A DNA stretch of 62,751 nucleotides from Micromonospora okii (GTDB lineage Bacteria; Actinomycetota; Actinomycetes; Mycobacteriales; Micromonosporaceae): positions 1 to 62,751 of the forward strand of contig NZ_BBZF01000026.1 of NCBI RefSeq assembly GCF_020884795.1, written 5' to 3'. Made by a program: the position numbers and the translations under genes. The first letter of the stretch is position 1, and every line of letters begins with the position of its first letter. Positions 1-7,961 of this stretch are shown piece after piece. The notes under the pieces were generated by a model. That model did not search any database. It saw only the letters and a list, made by a program, of their open reading frames with translations, and was not told the origin of the DNA.

Positions 1-4
1 GCGG

Positions 5-30
5 TAGAGGAAGGGCCCCCGGCTAACGCG
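5..30. repeat. partial copy of the GGAAGGGCCCC...TAACGC repeat
   Basis: This stretch reads GGTAGAGGAAGGGCCCC, then CGGCTAACGC. It closely resembles the ends of the inverted-repeat element at 30925-31109, which has AAGGAAGGGCCCC then TTGTTAACGC. As there, the repeat overlaps a gene end: the TAG stop of the minus-strand regulator lies inside it at 23-25. The rest of the element would lie outside the window. Confidence 0.5.
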
Positions 31-979
31 TGGACGTCGTGAGCGCGACGCCGAGCGGCGTACGCCAGTAGAGCACCTCGCGCCCGGACCGCCGCTTGCC
101 GACGGCGCCCGCGTCCAGCAGCACCCGCAGGTGGTCGCTCACCGTCCCGAGGGAGAGCCCGGTCACCACCACGAGCTGCGAGGTGCTCATCGGTGTGTCC
201 AGCCTGGCCAGGATGTTGGCCCGGTTCGCGCCGATCAGCCGGGCGAGCCCGTCGGGTGCCGGTGAGATCGGGTCGACCAGGATTCCGCGCGCCGGGTACA
301 CCATCCCGAACAGGGTCGGCCTGTCCCAGACCACCCAGCCGCGCCGGCAGTGCGCCGGGATGAAGAACAGCTGCTCGGCCTCGTCCAGCGACAGCGGCGG
401 CTCCGGATAGTCGTTGACCTGGAGCCGGCCGTCGCCCAGCCAGCGCACGTTGCGGTTGAGGTCGGCGAACACCCCGGCCCAGCCGCCCGTGCTCAACGCG
501 GCGGTGCGGGCCACGATGTCCGCCCTGAGCCGGCGTTCCCGCTCCGGCCACTCCGACTCGACAGTGTGCGTCCAGACCCAGTCGAGGAGCTCCACCACCT
601 GCCCCGAGAGACCGTCCGCCAGCAGCTCGGCGGCGAGCGGTTCGGGGCGGGTGGCGCGCAGGTCGGCCCGGATCCGCTCGTCGGACAGCCGCCCGACGGC
701 CGCCAGCTCCGCCGCGAAGGTCGGCCCCGGCGAGGCAGGCGCGACGGTGAGGAAGTCCGCGGTCCACCGGGGGTGGAACGACGCGGGCAGCAGCGCCCGG
801 ACCACCGGCCTACCGGCCAGCATCCGCCGGAACGCCTCGACGTGTGGCTCCCGCCAGGCCCGCTGCCACGGGGTATGCGGGTCGTTCAACGCGCGCAGCG
901 CGGCGACCGTGTCGACCATCGGCGAGACCGTGAAGCGGCTGCGCGCGAGGAGATCCGACGGCACCTGCCAGACGGCCAT
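23..979 (-). CDS. ArsR-type winged-helix transcriptional regulator (DUF5937-like)
   Basis: The product has 318 aa. The last 80 or so residues form a winged helix, with recognition-helix region SLGTVSDHLRVLLDAGAV and a wing ending in VLYWR. The long N-terminal part resembles the DUF5937 region found in front of ArsR-type HTH domains in actinomycetes. I see no cysteine cluster for metal sensing, so an organic or unknown ligand is more likely than a metal. The ATG at 979 has a good ribosome site (GGAGG, 6 nt upstream). It is divergent from an MFS gene across only 49 bp, the usual arrangement of a local regulator and the transporter it controls. The function is inferred from fold and context. Confidence 0.8.
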   Translation of the reverse strand: MAVWQVPSDLLARSRFTVSPMVDTVAALRALNDPHTPWQRAWREPHVEAFRRMLAGRPVVRALLPASFHPRWTADFLTVAPASPGPTFAAELAAVGRLSDERIRADLRATRPEPLAAELLADGLSGQVVELLDWVWTHTVESEWPERERRLRADIVARTAALSTGGWAGVFADLNRNVRWLGDGRLQVNDYPEPPLSLDEAEQLFFIPAHCRRGWVVWDRPTLFGMVYPARGILVDPISPAPDGLARLIGANRANILARLDTPMSTSQLVVVTGLSLGTVSDHLRVLLDAGAVGKRRSGREVLYWRTPLGVALTTSTR

Positions 980-1028
980 GTTTCGCCTCCAGACGTAACT
1001 CTACGAGACCCATCCCGCGCCCCACACG
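980..1028. promoter_or_regulatory. divergent promoter/operator region, ArsR-type gene and MFS gene
   Basis: The 49-bp spacer carries a small inverted repeat, CGTA at 994-997 and TACG at 1002-1005, and a minus-strand TAGAGT that fits the actinobacterial -10 consensus. GGAGG at 986-990 (minus) is the ribosome site of the regulator. The spacer is so short that the two promoters must overlap, so one bound regulator could control both. Confidence 0.45.
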
Positions 1029-2222
1029 ATGATGCCCGTGAGAACGTACGCAGATCTGTTCGCGGTCGGGGAGTTCCGCAACCTGTTCCTGGCGAACTGC
1101 GCGGGGATCGCGGCGCACACGACGTCGGCGCTGGCGCTGGGCTCGCTGACCTACGCGTCGACCGGCTCGGCGCTGCTCACCGCGCTGAGCATGTTCGGCG
1201 CGCCGCTCGCCGGCGTGCTCGGCAGCCTGACGTTGCTGTCGGCTGCGGACAGCCTTCCGCCCCGACGGGCGCTGACCCTCGCCGCCGTGCTGGTCGCCGC
1301 CGGAACAGCACTCCAGGCCGTGCCCGGCCTGCCGCTGTGGGCCCGGTTCGCGATCATCTTCACCGGCGCGTACGTCGGCTCGATCACCGCCGGGGCCCGG
1401 TGGGCGCTGCTCACCGACATCCTGCCAGCCGACGCCTACGTGCTGGGCCGGTCCACCATGAACACGAGCGTCGGCGCGATGCAGATCGCCGGGTTCGGGC
1501 TGGGCGGCGTCCTGTTGGTCTGGTTGGACCCATACGAGGTGTTCCTTCTCGCGGCGGTGCTGCGGGTGGTGGCGGCGGCGGTCGGGTGGTTCGGGATCTC
1601 GGAGCGCCCGGCCCGGACCACCGGCCGGACGACGGTCGGGCGCACACTCCGGGTGAACCGGGAACTCTGGACGGATCCCGGCCGCCGCTCGCTCCTGCTC
1701 AACCTGTGGCTGCCGGGCGGCCTGGTCGTCGGTTGCGAGGCGCTCTTCGTGCCGTACGCCGATGACCGGGCCGGCTTCCTCTACGCCGCAGCGGCCCTCG
1801 GCATGCTGGCGGGCGACGTCGTGGTGGGGCGGCTCCTGCCCCCGGCCCGGCGGGACCGACTGGTCCCCGCCCTACGGCTGCTGCTCGTCCTGCCCTACCT
1901 GGCCCTCGCGCTGTCGCCGACGCTGCCGCTGGCCATGTTGGTCGCGGGCGTCGCCTCGGTGGGCTTCGCCTCCGGGCTGCCGTTGCAGGAGCGGCTGATC
2001 GTCCACTCGCCCGCGGAGGTCCGGGGTCAGGTGCTCGGCCTGCACCACAACGGGATGATGGCCTCGCAGGCGCTGTGTGCCGTGCTCGCCGGCACGGTCG
2101 CGGACCTGATCCCGGCGAACTGGGCCGCCGCGCTGCTCGCTGCGGCGGCGCTGGCGGCCACGCTCGTGCTCACCGCCGGGTTGCGGCGGACCGCCCCCGC
2201 GCCCGTGGAGGCGGTCCGCTGA
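1029..2222 (+). CDS. MFS transporter
   Basis: The product is about 397 aa with roughly 11-12 hydrophobic segments, the size of a major facilitator. It begins with FRNLFLANCAGIAAH, the N-terminal pattern of the MFS_3/enterobactin-exporter-like group, and is arranged as two six-helix halves around a basic central loop near residues 185-215. The substrate cannot be told. The start is ATG 1029 or the adjacent ATG 1032. It is divergent from the ArsR-type regulator, which probably controls it. Export of a small molecule or drug is the likely role, inferred from family only. Confidence 0.8.
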   Translation: MMPVRTYADLFAVGEFRNLFLANCAGIAAHTTSALALGSLTYASTGSALLTALSMFGAPLAGVLGSLTLLSAADSLPPRRALTLAAVLVAAGTALQAVPGLPLWARFAIIFTGAYVGSITAGARWALLTDILPADAYVLGRSTMNTSVGAMQIAGFGLGGVLLVWLDPYEVFLLAAVLRVVAAAVGWFGISERPARTTGRTTVGRTLRVNRELWTDPGRRSLLLNLWLPGGLVVGCEALFVPYADDRAGFLYAAAALGMLAGDVVVGRLLPPARRDRLVPALRLLLVLPYLALALSPTLPLAMLVAGVASVGFASGLPLQERLIVHSPAEVRGQVLGLHHNGMMASQALCAVLAGTVADLIPANWAAALLAAAALAATLVLTAGLRRTAPAPVEAVR

Positions 2223-2237
2223 GCGGCCGGCTGCCCG

Positions 2238-3086
2238 TCAGTACGTGTAGAAGCCCTGGCCGGTCTTGCGGCCCAGGTCGCCGGCGGTGGCCATGCGCTG
2301 GAGCAGCTCCGGCGGGAAGAACTTCTCGTCGGCGGTGTCGGTGTAGATGTTCTTCGCGGCGTTGAGCAGCACGTCCACGCCGGTCAGGTCGGTGGTCGCC
2401 AGCGGGCCCATCGCGTGACCGAAGCCGAGCTTGCACGCGGTGTCCAGGTCCTCCGCCGACACCACGCCGGACTCGACCAGCTTGACCGCCTCGACCACGA
2501 GGGCGGCGATCAGGCGGGTGGTGACGAAGCCGGCGATGTCCCGGTTCACCACGACGACGGTCTTGCCGATCTCCTCGGCGAACGCCTTGACGGTGGCCAG
2601 GGTCGCGTCGCTGGTCTTGTAGCCCCGCACCAGCTCGCAGAGCTTCATCATGGGCACCGGCGAGAAGAAGTGCGTGCCGACGACCGACTCGGGGCGCTCG
2701 GTGACGGCCGCGATCTGGGTGACCGGGATGGCCGAGGTGTTCGTGGCCAGCACCGCGTCGGACTTGCAGATCTTGTCCAGCGCGCGGAACACCTCGTGCT
2801 TGATCTCGATCTTCTCGAAGACCGCCTCGACGACGATGTCCGCGTCGGCCGCCGCCTCCAGCTCGGTGGTCGGGGTGATCCGAGCCAGGGTCGCCTCGAC
2901 GTCCGACGCCTCGATCTTCCCCTTCTCGGCGAACTTCCGAAGCGACTTCCGGATGCCGTCGACGCCCCGCCCGGTGGCCGCGTCGTCCAGGTCGCGCAGC
3001 GTCACCTGCCAGCCCGCCTGCGCCGCCACCTGGGCGATGCCCGAGCCCATCAGCCCGGCACCGACGACCGCGAGTCGACCCGCCAT
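2238..3086 (-). CDS. 3-hydroxybutyryl-CoA dehydrogenase
   Basis: The product has 282 aa, the full length of the single-domain 3-hydroxyacyl-CoA dehydrogenases. The NAD-binding GxGxxG is present as GAGLMGSGIAQ at residues 9-19. The catalytic His is in GTHFFSPV and the conserved Asn-Ser pair in NTSAIPV. The C-terminal helical domain ends in GRKTGQGFYTY, the family signature. It oxidises 3-hydroxyacyl-CoA to 3-ketoacyl-CoA in butanoate/fatty-acid metabolism. The ribosome site GAGGGAGAAGCAG precedes ATG 3086. It is a single gene, convergent with the MFS gene and codirectional with murA. Confidence 0.93.
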   Translation of the reverse strand: MAGRLAVVGAGLMGSGIAQVAAQAGWQVTLRDLDDAATGRGVDGIRKSLRKFAEKGKIEASDVEATLARITPTTELEAAADADIVVEAVFEKIEIKHEVFRALDKICKSDAVLATNTSAIPVTQIAAVTERPESVVGTHFFSPVPMMKLCELVRGYKTSDATLATVKAFAEEIGKTVVVVNRDIAGFVTTRLIAALVVEAVKLVESGVVSAEDLDTACKLGFGHAMGPLATTDLTGVDVLLNAAKNIYTDTADEKFFPPELLQRMATAGDLGRKTGQGFYTY

Positions 3087-3161
3087 CTGCTTCTCCCTCG
3101 CTGGAATGAGTGTCTGCGAGCACCCTAGTCCGCGAGGCTGAACGACCGCTAAGGGCGGCCC

Positions 3162-4574
3162 TCAGATGGTGAGGTCGGGCTCGTCGGGCGCGGTGCCGCG
3201 TTCGACCTCGACGCCCAGCGCCCGCAGGTCGGCGACGAGGTCCGGGTAGCCGCGGTCGACGTGGTGCACGTGGGAGACCTCGGTGACCCCGTCGGCGCAG
3301 AGGCCGGCGATGATCAGCCCCGCGCCGGCCCGGATGTCGGTGGCCCGCACGGGGGCGCCGGAGAGGCGGTCGCGCCCGCAGACCAGGGCGTGGTGGCCGT
3401 CGGTCCTGATGTCCGCGCCGAGCCGCATCATCTCGTTGGCGAACATGAACCGACCGTCGAAGATGTTCTCCGTGATCAGCGACGCGCCGTCGCTGACCGA
3501 CGCCAGCCCGATCGCCATCGGCAGCAGGTCGGTGGCGAAGCCCGGGTACGGCAGGGTGACCACGTCGACGGAGCGGGGGCGGTCGTCCATCCGTACCCGG
3601 AAGGCGTCCGCCCGGGTCTCCACCAGGCCGCCCGCGCAGACCAGCTTGTCCAGCGCGACCTCCAGGAACCCCGGATCCATCCCGGTCACGGTGACGTCCC
3701 CCCGGGTCATCGCCGCACCGAACGCCCAGGTGCCGGCGACGATGCGGTCCCCCACCGTGGCGTGCCGCACCGGCCGCAGCTCGGGCACCCCCTCGATGCG
3801 CAGGGTCGAGGTGCCCTCCCCCTCGATGCGCGCGCCCATCCGGATCAGCATCGAGCAGAGGTCGACGATCTCCGGCTCCCGGGCCGCGTTGTCGATCACC
3901 GTGCCGCCCCGGGCCAGCACGGCGGCCATCACCAGGTTCTCGGTGGCGCCGACGCTCGGGAAGTCCAGCACGATGTCCGCGCCGTGCAGGCCGTCCGGGG
4001 CGGCGGCGACGACGAAGCCGTGCTCGCCGGAGATGTCCGCGCCCATCCGGGTCAGCCCGGCGACGTGCATGTCCAGCCCCCGGGAGCCGATGGCGTCCCC
4101 GCCGGGGTGGGCCACCCGCACGTGCCTGCGGCGGGCCAGCAGCGGGCCCAGCACGCAGATCGACGCGCGCAGCCGGCGGACCAGGTCGTAGTCGGCCTCC
4201 GCGCCGGGCCGCTCCGGCACGTCGATGGTGACCGACCGGGACCGGGCGATCCCGCCCCGGGCCACCATCGGGTCGACGGGGTCGTCCGCGTCGAACCGCA
4301 CGCCGCACCCCAGCCGGCGCAGCACCTCCCCCATGATGGCGATGTCGGTGATCCGGGGGACGTTCGTGATCGTGGTGCGCCCGGGGGCGAGCAGCGCGGC
4401 GGCCATCAGCTTGAGGGCCGAGTTCTTCGCACCGACCACGTGCACCGTGCCGTCGAGGCGGGCGCCCCCGGCGACCCGGATGACGTCGACGTCGTCGACG
4501 GCCGGGTCCCCGGGGCCGAGCGCGGCCGGCCGAGCCGGGATGGTCAGGTCCGGTATCCGTAGGCTGTGCGTCAT
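3162..4574 (-). CDS. murA: UDP-N-acetylglucosamine 1-carboxyvinyltransferase
   Basis: MurA transfers enolpyruvate from PEP to UDP-GlcNAc, the first committed step of peptidoglycan synthesis in the cytoplasm. The product is 470 aa with an N-terminal extension of about 30 residues before VIRVAGGARLDG. The substrate-binding Lys-Asn is in VGAKNSALKL (residues 47-56). The catalytic-loop Cys of most bacteria (Cys115 in E. coli, PGGC) is Asp here (PGGD, about residue 160), the change known to give intrinsic fosfomycin resistance in mycobacteria. I chose ATG 4574 because GAGGTGG lies 6 nt upstream; an in-frame ATG at 4595 lacks such a site. The start codon overlaps that of the divergent adenosyltransferase. 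Confidence 0.95.
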   Translation of the reverse strand: MTHSLRIPDLTIPARPAALGPGDPAVDDVDVIRVAGGARLDGTVHVVGAKNSALKLMAAALLAPGRTTITNVPRITDIAIMGEVLRRLGCGVRFDADDPVDPMVARGGIARSRSVTIDVPERPGAEADYDLVRRLRASICVLGPLLARRRHVRVAHPGGDAIGSRGLDMHVAGLTRMGADISGEHGFVVAAAPDGLHGADIVLDFPSVGATENLVMAAVLARGGTVIDNAAREPEIVDLCSMLIRMGARIEGEGTSTLRIEGVPELRPVRHATVGDRIVAGTWAFGAAMTRGDVTVTGMDPGFLEVALDKLVCAGGLVETRADAFRVRMDDRPRSVDVVTLPYPGFATDLLPMAIGLASVSDGASLITENIFDGRFMFANEMMRLGADIRTDGHHALVCGRDRLSGAPVRATDIRAGAGLIIAGLCADGVTEVSHVHHVDRGYPDLVADLRALGVEVERGTAPDEPDLTI

Positions 4575-4590
4575 GGCCGTCCACCTCACG
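4560..4590. promoter_or_regulatory. interlocked divergent start codons (CATG)
   Basis: The four bases CATG at 4572-4575 hold the minus-strand ATG of murA (4574-4572) and the plus-strand ATG of the adenosyltransferase (4573-4575). The plus gene has no Shine-Dalgarno but has TAGGCT (TANNNT) at 4560-4565, 7 nt before its ATG, the layout of a leaderless promoter. murA has a Shine-Dalgarno (GAGGTGG, minus, about 4581-4587) that lies inside the adenosyltransferase coding sequence, so its promoter must lie there too. Confidence 0.6.
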
Positions 4591-5145
4591 CGCATCTACA
4601 CCAAGGCCGGCGACGCCGGCATGACCAGGCTGAGCAACAACGAGCAGGTGCCGAAGACCGACCCCCGGATCGCCGCGTACGCCGACACGGACGAGTGCAA
4701 CGCCGCGATCGGCGTCGCCCTCGCCCTCGGGCAGCCCGACGACGAGCTGCGGGCGGTGCTGGCGTCGATCCAGAACGACCTGTTCGACGTGGGGGCCGAC
4801 CTGTCGACCCCGGTCGAGCCGGACCCCAAGTACCCGCCGCTGCGGGTGACCGAGGAGTACGTGGAGCGCCTCGAGGGGTGGTGCGACGAGTACAACGCAC
4901 GCCTGAGCAAGCTCGACTCCTTCATCCTCCCCGGCGGCACCGCTTCAGCGGCGCTGCTGCACGTGGCACGGACGATCGCCCGGCGGGCCGAGCGCGCGGC
5001 GTGGGCGCTGGTGGCCCACGACCCGGACCGGACCAGCACCCTCCCGGCAAAGTATCTCAACCGGCTCTCCGATCTGCTCTTTATCCTGTCAAGAACGGCG
5101 AATCCGGCAGGTGACGTGCTGTGGGTGCCGGGCGGCAGTCGCTGA
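4573..5145 (+). CDS. cob(I)alamin adenosyltransferase, PduO type
   Basis: The product is 190 aa. It uses ATP to adenosylate cob(I)alamin to coenzyme B12. The N-terminal ATP-binding motif is TRIYTKAGDAGMTRL (residues 6-20), and the central ADTDECNAAIG and C-terminal RTIARRAERAAWAL / YLNRLSDLLFILSR are the family's conserved helices. It is divergent from murA with overlapping start codons and overlaps the following VOC gene by 25 nt. The neighbourhood matches M. tuberculosis Rv1314c-Rv1315. The B12-binding radical SAM protein at 52 kb is a possible distant user of cobalamin made elsewhere, but nothing links them directly. Confidence 0.93.
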   Translation: MAVHLTRIYTKAGDAGMTRLSNNEQVPKTDPRIAAYADTDECNAAIGVALALGQPDDELRAVLASIQNDLFDVGADLSTPVEPDPKYPPLRVTEEYVERLEGWCDEYNARLSKLDSFILPGGTASAALLHVARTIARRAERAAWALVAHDPDRTSTLPAKYLNRLSDLLFILSRTANPAGDVLWVPGGSR

Positions 5146-5549
5146 GCGTCCCCGTCGGGGCCCTGCACCACGTCGAGGTCTGGGTGCCGGACCTGGCCGG
5201 GGCGGTCCGCGCCTGGGGCTGGCTGCTGGGCGAGCTGGGCTGGGAGCCGTTCCAGGACTGGCCCGCCGGCCGGTCCTGGCGGCTCGGCCCGACCTACCTG
5301 GTGCTGGAGGAGTCCCCGGCCCTGTCCGGGCGAAACCACGACCGGCTCGCCCCGGGTCTGAACCACCTGGCGTTCCACGCCGGCCCGCCGGCCGCCGTGG
5401 AGCGGCTGGTCGCGGCGGCCCCGGCCCACGGCTGGGCGCTGCTCTTCCCCGACCGTCACCCGCACGCCGGCGGCCCGGCCTGCTACGCGGCCTACCTCAC
5501 CGACAACCAGGGGTACGAGGTCGAGCTGGTCGCCTCGCCGGCCCCGTAG
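5121..5549 (+). CDS. VOC-superfamily (glyoxalase/bleomycin-resistance fold) protein
   Basis: The product is 142 aa with GTG start. It shows the paired beta-alpha-beta-beta-beta pattern of the vicinal oxygen chelate fold: HHVEVWVPDLAGAVRAW opens the first module and LNHLAFHAGPPAAVERLV the second, ending in DNQGYEVELVA with the usual metal-ligand Glu. The candidate ligands are His in HHVEVW, Glu in VLEES and His in NHLAFH. The substrate is unknown. It starts inside the last codons of the adenosyltransferase gene, so the two are translated together. Its stop is only 3 bp from the stop of the convergent DUF2550 gene. Confidence 0.8.
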   Translation: MGAGRQSLSVPVGALHHVEVWVPDLAGAVRAWGWLLGELGWEPFQDWPAGRSWRLGPTYLVLEESPALSGRNHDRLAPGLNHLAFHAGPPAAVERLVAAAPAHGWALLFPDRHPHAGGPACYAAYLTDNQGYEVELVASPAP

Positions 5550-5552
5550 ACC

Positions 5553-6008
5553 TCAGGCGGCGGGCCAGTCCTGGGCGGCCAAACGCGGCGAGGCCGCCCC
5601 GGGCGGGGCGGCCTCGAGCCAGGAGCTGAACCCGGTGACGGTGGACTGCGCCATCGCGATCTCCACCGGGGCGTGCGGACTGGTACAGCGGAGGATCACC
5701 CAGTCGGCGGGCATGGAGAGCCGCTCCTGCCCCTCGGGCAGCCGGCGACGCTCGACGACGAGGGTCTTGCGGGAGAGGACCCGCTTGGGGCGCAGGGCGA
5801 GGCTGAACATCCGGTACCAGCGCAGCTCGTCGCCGCAGAATCGGCCGAAGCCGGGCGACCAGCCCCGGCCGTCGAGCATCGTGGAGACCCGGACGCTGAG
5901 CCGGATGATCCCGCCGGTGCGGGTGACCAGCGCCCGCCGGGCGAAAAGGATGAAGAGCGCCACGAGCACCGCGGCTACGCCGATTCCGATCCCCTCCACG
6001 ATCTCCAT
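5553..6008 (-). CDS. DUF2550 membrane-anchored protein
   Basis: The product is 151 aa with one N-terminal transmembrane helix (about residues 7-25) followed by a soluble domain with RDGGIIRLS-like strands and a conserved RWYRMFSLALRPKR segment. DUF2550 proteins sit directly after atpC in many actinobacteria (Rv1312 in M. tuberculosis), and the same holds here with 12 bp between the genes. The function is unknown; the fixed place suggests co-transcription with atpC. A 12-bp stem hairpin lies in its 3' coding end. Confidence 0.85.
   Translation of the reverse strand: MEIVEGIGIGVAAVLVALFILFARRALVTRTGGIIRLSVRVSTMLDGRGWSPGFGRFCGDELRWYRMFSLALRPKRVLSRKTLVVERRRLPEGQERLSMPADWVILRCTSPHAPVEIAMAQSTVTGFSSWLEAAPPGAASPRLAAQDWPAA
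5589..5616 (+). terminator. hairpin inside the DUF2550 3' coding end
   Basis: Twelve-base arms (5589-5600 and 5605-5616, CGAGGCCGCCCC and its complement) with a GGGC loop. The position, about 40 bp past the stop of the VOC gene, fits termination of the plus-strand adenosyltransferase-VOC transcript within the convergent gene. No T-run follows, so this is inferred from structure only. Confidence 0.45.
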
Positions 6009-6020
6009 CGGCGGGTCGGC

Positions 6021-6305
6021 TCAGCGGCTCTGCGCGGCGGAGACCGGGGTGGCGCTCTCGGCGAGCACGGTGACGCCCTCGCTGCTCACCGACAGGAAGC
6101 CGCCGGCGACCTCGTACGAGACCTGCTCGCCGCCGGGCAGCTTGATGCGGACCTGGCCGGGCTCGGCGAGCTGGCCGAGCAGGGGCGCGTGCCCCGGCAG
6201 CACACCGAGCTCACCCTCGGTCGTCCGGGCGACGACCATCTCGGCCTCGCCGGACCAGACCCTCTCCTCGACGGCTACGAGCTCGACGTGAAGCTGCTGT
6301 GCCAC
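6021..6305 (-). CDS. atpC: ATP synthase epsilon subunit, short form
   Basis: The product is 94 aa. It makes up the N-terminal beta-sandwich of epsilon (residues 1-85: HVELVAVEERVWSGEAEMV, TEGELGVLPGHAPLLGQL, GGFLSVSSEGVTVLAE), which docks on gamma and the c-ring. The C-terminal two-helix domain that inhibits ATP hydrolysis in longer homologues is absent. The GTG start has a strong ribosome site (AAGGAG, 5 nt). The gene is cut off from the rest of the atp operon by the atpD terminator and the LCP gene, and has its own candidate promoter. Confidence 0.93.
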   Translation of the reverse strand: MAQQLHVELVAVEERVWSGEAEMVVARTTEGELGVLPGHAPLLGQLAEPGQVRIKLPGGEQVSYEVAGGFLSVSSEGVTVLAESATPVSAAQSR

Positions 6306-6338
6306 GCTGTCTCCTTGCTGCGGCGGCGGATTTCGGAA

Positions 6339-6368
6339 AGTCTAGTCGGGCCCCCCGCGCACTCCCAA
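6339..6368 (-). promoter_or_regulatory. candidate atpC promoter
   Basis: On the minus strand TTGGGA (6368-6363) and TAGACT (6344-6339) are spaced by 18 bp, a reasonable SigA-type promoter, giving a start near 6332 and a leader of about 27 nt with the atpC ribosome site. Seen by eye only. Confidence 0.4.
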
Positions 6369-6371
6369 GGC

Positions 6372-6394
6372 GGGTGGCGTAAGCTGCGCCACCC
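6372..6394 (-). terminator. hairpin downstream of the LCP gene
   Basis: GGGTGGCG (6372-6379) and CGCCACCC (6387-6394) form an 8-bp stem with a 7-nt loop, 26 bp past the TAA stop of the LCP gene. No T-run follows. It would separate LCP transcription from atpC. Confidence 0.4.
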
Positions 6395-6419
6395 CGCGCG
6401 GAACCGCCCGATGCCGACG

Positions 6420-7793
6420 TTACTTCGTCGTGTTGCGGAAATCGGGATGCTCCAGGAGGAACCCGTCGATCTGTTCCTTCTTCAGGGCGGTGAAGAAGCC
6501 CTCGGCCTCGGGCGTCAGCCGCTCGCCCCGGTATCCCGCCCCGACGCCGATGCTCTCCCCCGGCAGCTTGATCATTTCCACGCTGTCGGCGCGGATGCCC
6601 TTGAGGGCGAGCGCGAAGTCGACCACGCTGCTGCCCCGGCCGTTGAAGACCAGCGACTGGCCGGCGGCCCGGACCACCCGGTCCAGCTTGATCGGGTTGG
6701 TCACCACGTCGGCGCTGGAGGCCTGGTCGACCATCGCCTTGATGAACTGCTGCTGGTGGCGCTGCCGGCCGTAGTCGCCGTCGGGAACGCCGTTCTTGGG
6801 GTACCGCTGCCGCACGTAGTCGAGCGCCTGCCAGCCGCTGAGGTGCTGGGTGCCCTTCTTGTAGACCGCCTGCGGGCCGATGTAACCGTCGCCGTACGGG
6901 TTGCCCTTGCGGTGCACGCCGCTCGGCTCGCGGTGCTCGGAACGCACCTCGCGCTCGATGTACATCTCGACGCCGCCCATCGCGTCGACGATCTTCTGGA
7001 AGCCGGTGAAGTTGATGATCGCGCCCGCGTCGAAGCGCTCGATCCCCGTCACCTGCTGCACGGTCATGGCCAGCAGCTCGAACCCCCGGGCGGCGTCCGG
7101 GTTCTGCCCCGACACCCGGCTGCCGTACGACATGGCGGCGTTGAGCTTGTCGGTGCCGCCGCCGAACTCGGCCTTGGTGAACTTCGGGATCTCGACCCGC
7201 AGGTCCCGGGGCAGCGAGAAGAGGTACGCCCGGTCCAGCTCGGTCGGCACGTGCAGCACCATGATCGAGTCGGCCAGCGGCGGGGTCGTCGGGTCGCGCG
7301 GGTCGATCCCCACCAGCAGGATGTTCAGGGGGCCCTTGATGTCGCTCTTGCGCTCCTGGGCCCCGGCGGCCTGGTCGCCGAACAGGTCGCCCTTGCCCAC
7401 CGCGCCCTCGTACCGCGACAGCAGCGCCTCGTAGCCCACCAGGACGCCCCCGCTGAGCAGCATGAGCACGGCGCCCAAGACGGTGCAGACCCGCGCCCAG
7501 CGCGGCACCCGCGACCAGGTGGACGACTTCTTCCCGCCGCCCGCACCGGCCGCACCGCCGCCCCCGCCGGTCTTGCCGGCCCCGGCGGTCTTGCCGGCCC
7601 CGGCGGCGCCGACCCTGGCCGCCTCGCCGGCCCTGACGGGCCTGCCGCCGCCACCGGCCCTGCTGCCGCCACCGGGCTTGCCACCCCTGCCGGCCTCGCC
7701 GGGCCTGGCGGCCCTGCCACCCCTGCCGGCCCTGGCCGCCTCGCCACTCCTGCCGGCCCTACCGGCCTCGCCGTCCCTGCCGGCCTTACCCAC
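6420..7793 (-). CDS. LCP (LytR-CpsA-Psr) family cell-wall glycopolymer ligase
   Basis: The product has 457 aa. Residues 1-90 are an unusual cytoplasmic tail made almost only of Gly, Ala, Arg and Lys; a transmembrane helix follows (about 98-120), then the extracellular LCP domain. Signature motifs seen are NILLVGIDPRDPTT, YLFSLPRDLRVEIP with the pyrophosphate-binding Arg, and DYVRQRY. LCP enzymes move polyprenyl-linked polymers (teichoic acid, arabinogalactan) onto peptidoglycan. I chose GTG 7793 because GGAG lies 6 nt upstream; the ATG at 7799 sits directly on that site. It stands alone between the atpD terminator and atpC, an odd place for such a gene. Confidence 0.88.
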   Translation of the reverse strand: MGKAGRDGEAGRAGRSGEAARAGRGGRAARPGEAGRGGKPGGGSRAGGGGRPVRAGEAARVGAAGAGKTAGAGKTGGGGGAAGAGGGKKSSTWSRVPRWARVCTVLGAVLMLLSGGVLVGYEALLSRYEGAVGKGDLFGDQAAGAQERKSDIKGPLNILLVGIDPRDPTTPPLADSIMVLHVPTELDRAYLFSLPRDLRVEIPKFTKAEFGGGTDKLNAAMSYGSRVSGQNPDAARGFELLAMTVQQVTGIERFDAGAIINFTGFQKIVDAMGGVEMYIEREVRSEHREPSGVHRKGNPYGDGYIGPQAVYKKGTQHLSGWQALDYVRQRYPKNGVPDGDYGRQRHQQQFIKAMVDQASSADVVTNPIKLDRVVRAAGQSLVFNGRGSSVVDFALALKGIRADSVEMIKLPGESIGVGAGYRGERLTPEAEGFFTALKKEQIDGFLLEHPDFRNTTK

Positions 7794-7961
7794 GAGCATC
7801 TCCGTTCGTCACGCCCACGGACACGAGACGGGCGCACGCAGCCGAAAAGTTGCCGCCACCACCACGCGTACGGGCTGCGGCGTGGATCGACGGTACCTCG
7901 CGTCCGACCCGATCGCCGCCCGCCAACCGGACAGCGGAGATCATAGGGCCACCCGGAGACG

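Noticed and set aside
2170..4584. Very long open frames antisense or out of frame to real genes (for example 2170-4584, 31219-34635, 31248-34649, 39920-44509, 54541-57378)
   Set aside because: They are shadows produced by high GC third positions. Their translations are Arg/Pro/Gly-rich or His/Asp/Gln-rich without domains, and the other strand holds clear protein families.
4575..4595. Longer murA start at 4595
   Set aside because: It would extend murA further into the adenosyltransferase gene and has no ribosome site, whereas ATG 4574 has GAGGTGG at good spacing.
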